A DNA stretch of 64,000 bases from Puniceibacterium sediminis (GCF_900188035.1 NZ_FZNN01000008.1:124001-188000); one strand, 5' to 3'. Counted from the stretch's first letter, positions 25,040 to 33,637 are shown. The notes: a model not told the origin generated them from the sequence alone. Numbers and translations are program-made.

Positions 25040-25924
25040 TCAGCGCAAGGGCAGGATCGGCGCAGGGACGTCACGGCCAGTCTGTTCGACCCAGTGCGCG
25101 CGGTTCAGTACGACGCCATCGACACGGACATGAGCGATATGGGCAACGTCGACCTCGGCGTAGGTCCAACCGGGCTGATTGAGCACACCTTCGGCGATCA
25201 CGCCGGTGGCCGGAAAGCCGGTGTCGGGAGGGCCGAAAACGCCGCCCATGCCGCAGTTGGTATCCACCGCTTCGGACCATTTGGCCGAGCCGACGGTCGA
25301 TGACATGACCGTCACGCATTGCTGCTCCAGCGCGCGAGCCATCGAACCGATGCGCACGCGGGAATAGCCGGTCAGCGCCTCTGTGCACGAAGGAACAAGG
25401 ATCAGGTCGGCGTCGGACATAGCGCGGGCCAGAAGAGGATATTCGCTGTCATAGCAGATCAGGATGCCGATCTTGCCAAGGGTGGTGTCGAAAATGGTCA
25501 GCGGATGCCCCCCCACGACGCCCCATATCTCACGTTCGAAACGTGTCATGATCTGCTTGTCCTGAAATCCGATTGCCCCTGTGGGCGTAAAGAACCGGGC
25601 GCGGTTTACCGGTCGGGCGCCAATGGTGGGATCAAAGACCGGGGCAGAGGCGGCGACGATATGGACATTGTACTGCTGCGCAAGCGTCGCGTGCAGCGCA
25701 TCCGCATCCCGGACACGATCCGATACGGCGTGAAGCGATGCCTCAAGGTCTGCGGCAACCTCGGCTCCGGCAAGGGTGGCAAGCTCCATCGCGCCGTATT
25801 CGGGAAAGAGCAGCAGATCAGCGCCCTGCCCCGCAGCCTCGGCCACCCAGGATGTGATCTTGGCCCTGTAGGCATCCCAGTCGGGCAGAAAGTCCATCGG
25901 ATAGGCGGCAGTGGCGATTTTCAT
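25040..25924 (-). CDS. Nitrilase-superfamily carbon-nitrogen hydrolase
   Basis: A 294-aa amidase-type hydrolase. The Glu-Lys-Cys triad is visible as LLFPEYGAMELA (Glu), GFQDKQIMTRFE (Lys) and GILICYDSEYPLLARAM (Cys). The substrate is unknown. It follows a GNAT acetyltransferase gene by 30 bases and is the last of a three-gene cassette (NTF2-like, GNAT, nitrilase) inserted between the low-MW phosphatase gene and infA. The pairing suggests work on one small amide or N-acyl compound. Confidence 0.87.
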   Translation of the reverse strand: MKIATAAYPMDFLPDWDAYRAKITSWVAEAAGQGADLLLFPEYGAMELATLAGAEVAADLEASLHAVSDRVRDADALHATLAQQYNVHIVAASAPVFDPTIGARPVNRARFFTPTGAIGFQDKQIMTRFEREIWGVVGGHPLTIFDTTLGKIGILICYDSEYPLLARAMSDADLILVPSCTEALTGYSRVRIGSMARALEQQCVTVMSSTVGSAKWSEAVDTNCGMGGVFGPPDTGFPATGVIAEGVLNQPGWTYAEVDVAHIAHVRVDGVVLNRAHWVEQTGRDVPAPILPLR

Positions 25925-25954
25925 TGGGTGGTCCTGTGGTCAGAGGTCAGTCGT

Positions 25955-26569
25955 TTACGGATGGGTCTGGCGGGCAGCTTTGTCTTGTTCAGTGCGTTTG
26001 ACCCAGAATTGCAGGGGCTTGGCAGTTTCGACGTCCTGATCTGTATCCTTCCACCGGAACTGCGCCACAACCCCATCAAGCGGTGCGTAGCCGCGTTTGC
26101 GCCAGAAAGCGTCCAGAGGTGCATAATCCGCAGGCCGTAGCGGATGATCCGCCGGACGCATGACCGAACAGAAGGCCGTGACGGCGAAACCGAGGCGGCG
26201 AGCGTGTTCTTCGCGCAGATCAAAGAAGCGATGTCCGATCCCTTGCCCGCGGCATTCGCGCAGCAGCACGGATTCGGCGCAGTAGAAAATGTCCGACAGC
26301 GCCAGACCGCTGCCGTCAAAGGCTGCGGCAAAATCCTGAGCGTGATCCGACATCGGCGCACCGGTCGAAGCCCCGACCAGCCTGTCGTCATCGAAGGCCG
26401 CCACCAGCACCGCGCGGTCACTGTCGCGATAGGTCTGCAGATAGGACCGTTCGTAATCCAGATCGCCGTCATAGAGATAGGGCCAGCTGCGGAACACCGC
26501 AATACGCAGCCGCGCCACATCGTCCAGCGCTGCGGCAAGCGCGTCGCCTGTCAGCACCTCGACCCGCAT
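25955..26569 (-). CDS. GNAT family N-acetyltransferase
   Basis: A 204-aa GNAT protein. The acetyl-CoA pyrophosphate-binding motif is RECRGQGIGHRFFDLREEHA (about residues 108-127), preceded by the beta4 segment LALSDIFYCAESVLL. AFDDDRLVGASTGAPM forms the earlier core. Its ATG shares one base with the stop of the preceding NTF2-like gene, so translation is coupled. The acceptor molecule is unknown, perhaps a partner of the adjacent nitrilase. Confidence 0.85.
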   Translation of the reverse strand: MRVEVLTGDALAAALDDVARLRIAVFRSWPYLYDGDLDYERSYLQTYRDSDRAVLVAAFDDDRLVGASTGAPMSDHAQDFAAAFDGSGLALSDIFYCAESVLLRECRGQGIGHRFFDLREEHARRLGFAVTAFCSVMRPADHPLRPADYAPLDAFWRKRGYAPLDGVVAQFRWKDTDQDVETAKPLQFWVKRTEQDKAARQTHP

Positions 26570-26964
26570 CAGGAGACCTGTTTGATCCAGTCCGACAGGT
26601 TGTAATAGGTCACCACGCGGGTGATTTCCCCGTCATGGATGGAAAAGAACGACCCCGCCGGCAGACGATAGGTTTGGCCCTTGGCCTCTGGCAGGCCGGG
26701 GTCGGTTGCAAGGTAGGTGCCGTTCACCATGAACTCTGCGGCACCGCGCGCGCCATCCTCTGCCTCGAAAAGTACCAGTTCGGTCAACTTTTCATCGTAG
26801 CAGCGATCCATATGGGCACAGAATTCTGCAAAAGCCTCGCGTCCGATGCGTACGCGCCCTTCGTTCACGTAATGCGCCACTTCGTCCGCCAGACAGTCGA
26901 GCATGCCCGCCGTGTCACCCCGGTTGAAGGCATCAAAATATCGTTGCAGAACTGCCGTGGTCAT
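26569..26964 (-). CDS. NTF2-like / SnoaL-like small protein
   Basis: A 131-aa cone-shaped NTF2-fold protein. The N-terminal helix VLQRYFDAFNRGDTAGMLDC, LADEVAHYVNEGRVRIGREA and the C-terminal GSFFSIHDGEITRVVTYYNL fit the ketosteroid isomerase-like family. It may be a small enzyme or binding protein; function is not predictable. The start at 26964 overlaps the stop of the phosphatase gene by one base. Confidence 0.8.
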   Translation of the reverse strand: MTTAVLQRYFDAFNRGDTAGMLDCLADEVAHYVNEGRVRIGREAFAEFCAHMDRCYDEKLTELVLFEAEDGARGAAEFMVNGTYLATDPGLPEAKGQTYRLPAGSFFSIHDGEITRVVTYYNLSDWIKQVS

Positions 26965-27410
26965 CAGTGTCCCCACTTTCCTTTGAGTTGATCAAATATC
27001 TGGTCCCGCGTCTGACGGTATGCATTCAGCTTGGCCTCACGCGATTCCCCGAGACCCGTCGGGTCCATGATTGGCCAATATTCCACCGAAAGGTGAAAGA
27101 GCCGTGTCAGATCCAGCGCCTTGCGCTGCGAGGCGGGCGACATCGCTACAATCAGATCGAAACCTGACAGCGCCTCGCCATGTTGTTCCAGATCGTCAAA
27201 GCTCCGAGCCGTGTGGCGCGACAGTTCGACCTCGATCTCTTTACACGCGGCGATCGCGAAACCGTCGATGTCGAGATCGTTGAGCACCCCGACAGATTGC
27301 ACATAAGTATCAAAGCCATAGAGCTTTTTCATGATCCCCTCTGCCATGGGCGAACGGACGGCATTGTGGTCACAACAGAACAGAACCGATTGCGGCAGTG
27401 TGGTTGGCAC
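26964..27410 (-). CDS. Low-molecular-weight protein tyrosine phosphatase-like protein
   Basis: A 148-aa protein with the P-loop FCCDHNAVRSPMAEGI near residue 11 (CX5R: C-D-H-N-A-V-R) and the acid loop PIMDPTGLGESREAK with the general-acid Asp. It belongs to the LMW phosphatase/ArsC superfamily; the gene is normally found after UPF0262 and near infA in related genomes. The physiological substrate is unknown. It begins 3 bases after the UPF0262 stop. Confidence 0.88.
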   Translation of the reverse strand: MPTTLPQSVLFCCDHNAVRSPMAEGIMKKLYGFDTYVQSVGVLNDLDIDGFAIAACKEIEVELSRHTARSFDDLEQHGEALSGFDLIVAMSPASQRKALDLTRLFHLSVEYWPIMDPTGLGESREAKLNAYRQTRDQIFDQLKGKWGH

Positions 27411-27413
27411 CCG

Positions 27414-27893
27414 TCAGCCCCCGAAGTGCAAAACGCAGACAAGGGTGAAAAGGCGCCGCGCGGTGTCGTCGTCAATCTCTGCCTTGCCCTCCAGCCGCTC
27501 CTGCAGGATCCGCGCGCCTTCGTTGTGGATGCCGCGACGGGCCATGTCTATGGTTTCGATCTGGCTGGGCGGGAGGTTCTTGACCGCGTCGAAATAGCTT
27601 TTGCAGATCTGGAAGTAGTCCTTGACCACCTGCCGGAAGGGCGACAGCGACAAATGGAATTCCGCAGCCTTTTCATGGCTTTCCGTGGCGACATCAAACA
27701 CGAGCCGCTTTTCCCGGATCGACAGGCCGACGTGGTAAGGCCCGGATGGCATGGTGCGGCCATCCCGGTTTGGCAGCACAAAGGAATTCTGCTCCATCAG
27801 ATCGAACATGGCCACACGGCGTTCCTGTTCGATTTCAGGCGTCGGCGGCGGAAGACCGGCGTCATCCAGCTCGATATGTGCAATACGGCTCAT
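27414..27893 (-). CDS. UPF0262 family protein
   Basis: A 159-aa conserved alphaproteobacterial protein of unknown function. It begins MSRIAHIELDDAGLP, and has MFDLMEQNSFVLPN, SGPYHVGLSIREKRLVFDVA and SPFRQVVKDYFQICKSYFDA, all typical of UPF0262. The ATG at 27893 fits family length; a Met at 27944 lies too far upstream. It is cotranscribed with the phosphatase gene. Confidence 0.88.
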   Translation of the reverse strand: MSRIAHIELDDAGLPPPTPEIEQERRVAMFDLMEQNSFVLPNRDGRTMPSGPYHVGLSIREKRLVFDVATESHEKAAEFHLSLSPFRQVVKDYFQICKSYFDAVKNLPPSQIETIDMARRGIHNEGARILQERLEGKAEIDDDTARRLFTLVCVLHFGG

Positions 27894-28128
27894 CGACTGC
27901 CCCTTTAGACGATCACATTCCGGGAAAATCCTTAACGCGTTCACATGCCTGGGGCAATTGCGCTGTTTGGCGCTGAGGCACGACGGGTGAAGCGCGCCAG
28001 AAATACAGATGGAAATGTTGGAATAGTGCTAGCAAGTCCGGATATTTCTAAAATTTTAAAGCATAAAATCCGAACAATGCCAGAAATAGATAATATGATG
28101 AAATTTGTTACGAACTACTTTCTGCGCT

Positions 28129-29439
28129 CTACTGCCCCGGATCGTTCAGCTTTTGCAGCCTAGCGGTCACTGACAGGCCGTGTGCCTCAAGGCTTTCGGA
28201 CGTGGCCAGCCGTTCAGCCGCCGGACCGATGGCGCGCAACGCCTCGGGCGTCATGCGGGCCAGTGTGGTGCGTTTGACAAAATCCAGCACCGAAAGCCCC
28301 GAGGAAAACCGCGCCGAACGTGCCGTGGGCAGGACGTGGTTTGGCCCGCCGACATAGTCGCCAATGGCTTCGGGCGTCCATTGGCCAAGGAAAATCGCGC
28401 CGGCGTGGCTGATCTTTGCGCTCAGCGCATCGGGATCAGCCACGCAGAGTTCCAGGTGTTCCGGGGCAATGCGGTCTGACAGTTGCGCCGCCTCCTCCAG
28501 ATCACGCACAATGATCACCGCACCAAAGTCGCGCCAGCTGGCCCGGGCAATAGCGCGACGTTCGAGCGTTTCCAGCCGTTTTTCAACCGCTTGCGCGACG
28601 TTGTTACCAAAAGCAGCGTCGGTGGTGATCAGGATGGACTGCGCGCTTTCATCATGTTCCGCCTGACTGAGCAGGTCGAGCGCGATCCAATCCGGGTCGT
28701 TGTCGCCATCGGCAATGACCAGAATTTCGGACGGGCCGGCGATCATGTCGATGCCGACCTTGCCAAAGACCCGCCGTTTCGCCGCCGCGACAAAGGCATT
28801 GCCGGGGCCGGTGATCTTGTCCACTGCCGGAATCGTTTCGGTCCCATAGGCCAGCGCCGCAATCGCCTGCGCGCCACCGATGCGGTAAATTTCGTCCACG
28901 CCACTGATCCGCGCGGCCAGCAGGACCAGCGGATTGATCACGCCATCCGGTGTGGGCACAGTGATGCACAGACGCGGCACGCCTGCCACCTTGGCCGGGA
29001 TCGCGTTCATCAACACCGAAGACGGATAGCTTGCCAGCCCGCCCGGGACATATAGCCCCGCCGCGCCGACCGGCGTCCAGCGCCAACCCAGCGTTGCACC
29101 ATCGGGATCGGTCCACATGGCATCATCGGGCATCTGGCGCGCGTGATAGGCGCGGATACGTTCGGCGGCCAGTTCAAGTGCCGCGCGGTCGGCGGGCGAG
29201 ACCTTGGCGATTTCCGCATCGACCTCTTCGCGGCTGAAGGCCAGCCCATCGGCCGTCAGTGTCAGCCGGTCGAATTTGGCGGTGAGGTCCAGAACGGCAC
29301 GGTCGCCACGGTCGCGGACATCCTGGATGATTCCGGCAACGACAGCGTCGACATCGGGGCTGTCTTCACGCTTGGCATTGAGCAGCGTGATGAAGGACGT
29401 TTCGAAATCAGACTGGGTTGTGTCGAGAAAGACCGGCAT
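28129..29439 (-). CDS. hisD: Histidinol dehydrogenase
   Basis: A 436-aa zinc enzyme that performs the last two oxidations of histidine biosynthesis (histidinol to histidine). It has GRDGDRAVL-like RDRGDRAVLDLTAKFDRL near the start, LYVPGGLASYPSSVLMNAIP, DKITGPGNAFVAAAKRRVFG with the conserved Gly-Pro-Gly-Asn, IDMIAGPSEILVIAD and GPNHVLPTARSARFSSGLSV. It is complete. The 235-base gap to UPF0262 holds an AT-rich stretch not seen elsewhere in this run. Confidence 0.96.
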   Translation of the reverse strand: MPVFLDTTQSDFETSFITLLNAKREDSPDVDAVVAGIIQDVRDRGDRAVLDLTAKFDRLTLTADGLAFSREEVDAEIAKVSPADRAALELAAERIRAYHARQMPDDAMWTDPDGATLGWRWTPVGAAGLYVPGGLASYPSSVLMNAIPAKVAGVPRLCITVPTPDGVINPLVLLAARISGVDEIYRIGGAQAIAALAYGTETIPAVDKITGPGNAFVAAAKRRVFGKVGIDMIAGPSEILVIADGDNDPDWIALDLLSQAEHDESAQSILITTDAAFGNNVAQAVEKRLETLERRAIARASWRDFGAVIIVRDLEEAAQLSDRIAPEHLELCVADPDALSAKISHAGAIFLGQWTPEAIGDYVGGPNHVLPTARSARFSSGLSVLDFVKRTTLARMTPEALRAIGPAAERLATSESLEAHGLSVTARLQKLNDPGQ

Positions 29440-29524
29440 GGCAGACCCCTTTGCTTTGCCGCGACATAACCTGTGGGGCGGCGAGCCTCAAGATGCGGGC
29501 TGGTGCGATCAGTTTGTAGACTTA

Positions 29525-29574
29525 GGACCGGGGGGCGAGCCCCGGTCCCGTGGAATATTTTCCGGCAGATGAAG
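29525..29574. repeat. Dispersed intergenic repeat with hairpin (copy 1)
   Basis: A perfect 9-bp stem GGACCGGGG/CCCCGGTCC (29525-29548, 6-base loop) is followed by TGGAATATTTTCCGGCAG and ATGAAG (29551-29574). The tail, GGAATATTTT..GGCAGATGAAG, recurs inverted at 39168-39191 and 55459-55482. It lies between hisD and DUF2948 and is probably a mobile or terminator-like intergenic element common in this family. Confidence 0.65.
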
Positions 29575-29605
29575 CCAAAAGGATCTTGGCGAGGTCCTGC
29601 GCGGT

Positions 29606-30076
29606 TTAGTCCGGATGGCTTGGGGTTTTGCCGGACGGGGCCACGTAGGGGCGCGTCACATCCTTGAGCGTGACATCAAGCGCCTCGACCTGCGCCCGCA
29701 GCGCACCGTCGCCCGCAAGGGTCAGCAGGACATTGCCCGAGGCGTCCGGCCCCGGCTCGAACGTCACTGAAAGCAGCGACAGGATGGTATCGCGATCCGA
29801 ACGGTCGATACCCTGGCTGCCGACGCCCATCACGTTTTCGATCAGCAGAACCGATTGCACGCGTTCAGGTGGGCGCTTGCCGACAGGCCGATCCTCCCAC
29901 CGCATGCGGTTGACCAGCAGCGCCAGACGGCGGCTTTTCGGCTGCCAGGTCATCTCGGAAATCGGAAAGACCGCGTCCTGCGCAAGGGCCGACAAGATGC
30001 CAAGATCCTCGACATCCATGGCGCCGAGGTTCAGCGGGCGGGCGGTGCCGTCTTCAAAGCGTGCATCTTCGGTCAT
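29606..30076 (-). CDS. DUF2948 family protein
   Basis: A 156-aa conserved alphaproteobacterial protein of unknown role. [39 protein letters not shown] and [20 protein letters not shown] are typical. Its ATG overlaps the murA stop (ATGA), consistent with the conserved murA–DUF2948–hisD order. Confidence 0.88.
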   Translation of the reverse strand: MTEDARFEDGTARPLNLGAMDVEDLGILSALAQDAVFPISEMTWQPKSRRLALLVNRMRWEDRPVGKRPPERVQSVLLIENVMGVGSQGIDRSDRDTILSLLSVTFEPGPDASGNVLLTLAGDGALRAQVEALDVTLKDVTRPYVAPSGKTPSHPD

Positions 30077-31344
30077 TGGCCTTTCACCCGTTCAATCTTG
30101 GCCCCCACGCCAGACAATTTGCGCACCACATGTTCATAGCCGCGATCGAGATGATAGACCCGGTTGACGATGGTTTCCCCCTGCGCGGCGAGCCCGGCAA
30201 GGATGAGCGAGACAGACGCCCGCAGATCGGTCGCCATCACCGGCGCGCCCTTGAGCTGCTTGACCCCGGTCACGGTCGCATGACCGCCGTGTACCTCGAT
30301 CTTGGCCCCCATCCGCATCAGTTCGGGCGCATGCATGAAGCGATTCTCGAAGATCTTTTCCTCAAGGACCGACGTCCCTTCGGCAGTGCAAAGCAGCGCC
30401 ATCATCTGGGCCTGCAGGTCGGTGGGAAAGCCCGGGAAGGGCTCGGTCGTCACATCGACGGCGCGGATGCTGCCATTCTTGCGCGCAACAGTCAGGCCTT
30501 CGGGTGTCTCTGTGACGTTGATGCCCGCCGCATCCAGCTTTTCGCAGAAGGCTGCCAGCAGGTCGATCCGCCCGCCCAGCAGCGTCACCTCACCACCGCA
30601 GATCGCCGGGGCCAGCATGTAGGTGCCAAGTTCGATGCGGTCGGTCACAACCCGGTGAGTCGCCCCACCAAGACGATCGACGCCCTGAATGGTGATCGTA
30701 TGCGTCCCCTCGCCTTCGATCTGCGCGCCCATCTTGCGCAGGCACTGGGCCAGATCGACGATTTCGGGTTCGCGCGCGGCGTTGCGGATTTCGGTTGTGC
30801 CTTTGGCCAGCGTCGCCGCCATCAATGCGTTTTCCGTGGCCCCGACCGAGGCAATCGGGAAATCAATGATTCCCCCCCGCAGCCCGCCCGCAGGTGCCTT
30901 GGCATGCACATAGCCGTCGCGCAGATCCAGCTCTGCCCCTAACGCCTCAAGCGCCTTGAGGTGCAGGTCCACAGGCCGCGCACCGATCGCGCAACCGCCG
31001 GGAAGCGACACAATAGCATGGCCGTCCCGAGCGAGCATCGGCCCCAAGACAAGGATCGAGGCGCGCATCTTGCGCACGATGTCATAGTCGGCGATGTGGT
31101 TGTGGATATTGTGGCTCGACAGGGCGAGGACCTGGCCATCCTGAAGGCTCTGTACCTCGGCACCCAGCGATTGCAGCAGAGTGGTCATGGTACGGATGTC
31201 CGACAGGCGCGGCGCATTGGTCAGCGTCAGCGGTTCATCGCTGAGCAGCGTGGCGGGCATAAGGGTAAGGCAGGCGTTTTTCGCGCCTGCGATGGGGATC
31301 TGGCCGGACAACGGCCCGCCCCCCGTGACGATGATCGAATCCAT
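30073..31344 (-). CDS. murA: UDP-N-acetylglucosamine 1-carboxyvinyltransferase
   Basis: A 423-aa cytoplasmic enzyme that transfers enolpyruvate to UDP-GlcNAc, the first committed step of peptidoglycan synthesis. It has [20 protein letters not shown] at the N-terminus, [20 protein letters not shown] with the catalytic Cys in the GGCAIG loop (the fosfomycin target), and [18 protein letters not shown] small 52-aa gene lies immediately upstream. Confidence 0.97.
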   Translation of the reverse strand: MDSIIVTGGGPLSGQIPIAGAKNACLTLMPATLLSDEPLTLTNAPRLSDIRTMTTLLQSLGAEVQSLQDGQVLALSSHNIHNHIADYDIVRKMRASILVLGPMLARDGHAIVSLPGGCAIGARPVDLHLKALEALGAELDLRDGYVHAKAPAGGLRGGIIDFPIASVGATENALMAATLAKGTTEIRNAAREPEIVDLAQCLRKMGAQIEGEGTHTITIQGVDRLGGATHRVVTDRIELGTYMLAPAICGGEVTLLGGRIDLLAAFCEKLDAAGINVTETPEGLTVARKNGSIRAVDVTTEPFPGFPTDLQAQMMALLCTAEGTSVLEEKIFENRFMHAPELMRMGAKIEVHGGHATVTGVKQLKGAPVMATDLRASVSLILAGLAAQGETIVNRVYHLDRGYEHVVRKLSGVGAKIERVKGQ

Positions 31345-31350
31345 GCCTGT

Positions 31351-31509
31351 TTATCCTTTGTCTTTCTCCGCGCCCTCGGGCTGCGGCTTTTCGCCTGTCC
31401 GGGCCCGGGACTGCGCCTTGCGGCGTGCCAGATTCGCCTTGAGCGCGCTTTTGAGGCGTGCATCACGGTGGTCTTTGGGTGTTTTCGGCGGGCGTTGTTT
31501 CTGCTCCAT
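31351..31509 (-). CDS. Small basic protein upstream of murA
   Basis: A 52-aa, strongly basic, Lys/Arg/Ala/Gln-rich frame starting MEQKQRPPKTPKDHRDARLK and ending EGAEKDKG. It ends 6 bases before the murA ATG, and its stop region (AAAGGATAA) supplies a murA ribosome site. Charged low-complexity residues suggest a disordered nucleic-acid-binding peptide. No domain was recognised; position and size alone support it as a real small gene. Confidence 0.6.
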   Translation of the reverse strand: MEQKQRPPKTPKDHRDARLKSALKANLARRKAQSRARTGEKPQPEGAEKDKG

Positions 31510-31607
31510 GGCCTCTCTGTAACGCAGAGGGCAAAAAGCGTCCAGATTGCCCTTGCACCGAATGGGAATTGCGTCTAATCACCCGCCACGCCAACAAGGC
31601 GACAGAT

Positions 31608-31682
31608 GCTGTGGTAGCTCAGTGGTAGAGCACACCCTTGGTAAGGGTGAGGTCGAGAGTTCAATCCTCTCTCACAGCACCA
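31608..31682 (+). tRNA. tRNA-Thr (anticodon GGU)
   Basis: Cloverleaf can be folded: acceptor GCTGTGG/TCACAGC, D arm with AGCTCAGTGGTAGAGC, anticodon stem around loop TTGGTAA (anticodon GGT), T arm GAGAG-TTCAATC-CTCTC, and an encoded CCA (31680-31682). An integrase remnant starts 84 bases downstream, so its 3' end was probably an island attachment site. Confidence 0.95.
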
Positions 31683-31765
31683 TCTTTTTCCCTTCAATAT
31701 CAAAAAGATGCAGTGTATCAGTGGCTTGGATGACGCTCGGTTCTACACCGAGGTTCCACACCACC

Positions 31766-32530
31766 ATGGTTCTGCACATATCCCGCCCCCACAAATACCC
31801 GAAGACCGGCGTCTATTGTTTCCGGCAGAAAACCCCTGCCGACCTGCGCAAGGTCTATGGAAAGTCGGAGATCAGTTGGTCGTTGAAGACCAAGAATGAG
31901 GACGAGGCGAAGCTTCGACACGTTGAGGCGCTTCGCAAACAGGCACTCGTTTGGCGAACCCTCAGGACCGCATCGGGATCGATTCCGCACAAAAATCTCG
32001 TGGCAATTGCAGGAGGTTTCTACCGTTCGCTGGTGGCGATGATCGAAGATGAACCCGGTGAATCCTCAATCTGGACCACGATGATCGACAAGTTCTCTGA
32101 CGAGGAGCCGAGTGCTGACGCCCTCGAAAAGTGGTTCGGGCCAGACGCCGACCGGTTGCTGCGTGAAGAAGGGGTGTCAGCCGATGCCTACAGCCGTGCC
32201 CGCCTGTGCGAAGAGTTGCACAAGGTCTGGCTGCAATGGTCAGGTTTCCAGTTGCGGCGTTCAGAGGGCGATTACAGCCCCGACCCGAAGGCTGACAGAT
32301 TTCCCCCTAAGGAGACCCTGCACATGCCCGCAGAGGCGTCTTCGGTGACTGAAACAACCATCTCCGTCTCAGGCTTGTTCAACCTCTGGGAGCGTGATCA
32401 CCTTGCCAACGGAAAGCCGCAGAAAACCGTCGATGACTTCCGGCAGAAGATCGGTGACCTTACGGCCTTTCTTGGCCACGATGACGCGCAGCAGGTGTCG
32501 GCACGTTCGTTCCAGAGATGGCCACTGTGA
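31766..32530 (+). pseudogene. Truncated phage-type integrase next to tRNA-Thr
   Basis: An open frame of 254 codons starting MVLHISRPHKYPKTGVYCFR matches the N-terminal and SAM-like core-binding parts of DUF6538-type tyrosine recombinases (GVYCFRQKTPADLRKVYGK, then LKTKNEDEAKLRHVEALRKQ, and FNLWERDHLANGKPQKTVDD). It stops after FLGHDDAQQVSARS, so the catalytic domain with the Arg...His-x-x-Arg...Tyr residues is missing. The last codons (about 32515-32530) read into an rnhA remnant on the other strand. Location just after tRNA-Thr marks a former integrative element. Confidence 0.85.
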
Positions 32531-32897
32531 CCTTTTACCCAGCGCCATTCGACGGCCTGCCGTTCGGTGGCACCTTGGAGGCGTTTCCATAGGTCGCCGT
32601 TGTCAGGCGCCTTGCCGTCGCTTTTGCGCCATCCCCGTTTTTCCCACCCCGGCAGCCATTCGGTGAAGCCCTTCAGGACGTGCTGTGAACTGCTGATGAT
32701 GGTAATGGACAGGCTGGCCAAATACCTAACTCCATATGTCCTGCGACGAATGTCAGTCCGTTCAGCGCTGACATAAGTTCCGCACGGTTGTTCGATGTAA
32801 TTTATTTTACGGCTCGGTGCCGTTCCTCCTGGGCTATAATCGTTCCTGTTTCGTTCAGGTGGAGCGCGACGCTGCCCCAGCCACCGGGACCGGGGTT
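32505..32897 (-). pseudogene. rnhA: Degenerate ribonuclease HI remnant
   Basis: On the minus strand NPGPGGWGSVALHLNETG is followed after an in-frame TAA by ITSNNRAELMSALNGL. After a frameshift come SSSQHVLKGFTEWLPGWEKR, GWRKSDGKAPDNGDLWKRL and WRWVKGHSGHLWNERAD. These align by eye with RNase HI motifs (NPGPGG, TNNRMEL, SQYV..GITEW, VKGHAGH..NERAD). The N-terminal TDG segment and the C-terminus are lost, the latter at the joint with the integrase. It is therefore a pseudogene, probably from the element's cargo. Confidence 0.8.
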
Positions 32898-32953
32898 CGA
32901 TGTCGGCTTCGGCCAAACGCTCGGTGTATCGAATGGACAGATATTGCCCGTCC

Positions 32954-32994
32954 CACTGCCCGGCAGGGTTTTGCGTAGCAATGCCCGAGAGGGG
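32954..32994 (-). repeat. REP-like palindromic element at the orfB internal deletion (copy a)
   Basis: Read on the minus strand: CCCTCTCGGGCATTGCTACG followed by CAAAACCCTGCCGGGCAGTG. It matches copies at 33189-33220 and 36429-36469 (consensus CCTCTCGGCCGATTGCTTCG then CAATCGCCTGCCGGGCAG). It sits exactly where roughly 100 or more residues of orfB, including the DDE core, are missing. Confidence 0.65.
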
Positions 32995-33188
32995 GCGGTC
33001 CACCGTGCAGCGCGCCAGCGAAAAGCCCTCGCGCTTCAGCTGATGCCAAGCCTTGCGAACCCCATGGGCCTGGTAGCTCTCATCCCAGACCCGTTTGATC
33101 ACCGGGCAAAGCTCTCGGTCCCGCTGATGGCGCGCCGAAGCTTTGCTAGGGTCCGTGCAGCACGCCAGATGGTGATAATATGTCCCCT

Positions 33189-33220
33189 CCCGGCAGATTG
33201 CTGCGCAATCGCCTGCCGGG
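33189..33220 (+). repeat. REP-like palindromic element near the orfB start (copy b)
   Basis: A hairpin CCCGGCAG-ATTGC-TGC-GCAAT-CGC-CTGCCGGG at 33189-33220. It replaces the normal N-terminal region of orfB between MIAFI and TYYHH. It is in the opposite orientation to copy a. Confidence 0.7.
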
Positions 33221-33637
33221 CAATGAATGAAGGCAATCACCGCTTCAGTGGGCGGTCGAGTTCCGCCTAGGCAAAATACGCCGAAGCCTTGCGGAGGACC
33301 TCATTGGCCTGGCGTAGTTCGCGAACCTCACGTTCCAGAGCCTTGATCCGATCCCGTTCCTCAGTCGTCGCGCATGCCGCTGTCCTTCTCGGCCTGCTTG
33401 ACCCATTCGCGTAAGGTCTGCGGAATACATCCGATCTTCGGTGCAATGGCCGCAATCGCGCCCGCCTGCGTTTCCTACGAGCGTTGATGGTCGAAGATCA
33501 TCCTGACCGAACGCGCGCGAACCTCAGGCGAGTAGCGATTTGCCATTTTGTTTTTCGTCATAACCGTCATCCTTACTTAAGTTGACGGTCTCCGACAGAC
33601 CCGGGGCGATTCATTACGCAGGCCGAAGCCGGTCATT

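Larger units (their letters stand above)
32898..33598 (-). mobile_element. Remnant of an IS3-family insertion sequence (orfA and orfB decayed)
   Basis: orfA (from 33561 leftward) begins MTKNKMANRYSPEVRARSVR, has a TAG after FDHQRS and a frameshift after KDSGMRDD, and then [20 protein letters not shown] followed by a second TAG after KASAYFA. orfB has a start (MIAFI near 33240), the middle (CTDPSKASARHQRD to AWHQLKREGFSLARCTVDR) and a short late piece (GQYLSIRYTERLAEADIE), but the DDE catalytic core is deleted. The right terminus TGTCGGAGACCGTCAACTTA (minus strand, from about 33598) resembles IS3-group ends. It is not active. Confidence 0.85.

Noticed and set aside
27945-28163. Plus-strand 72-codon frame across the AT-rich gap into hisD
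   Set aside because: No ribosome site, it overlaps the hisD 3' end antisense, and there is no recognisable domain.
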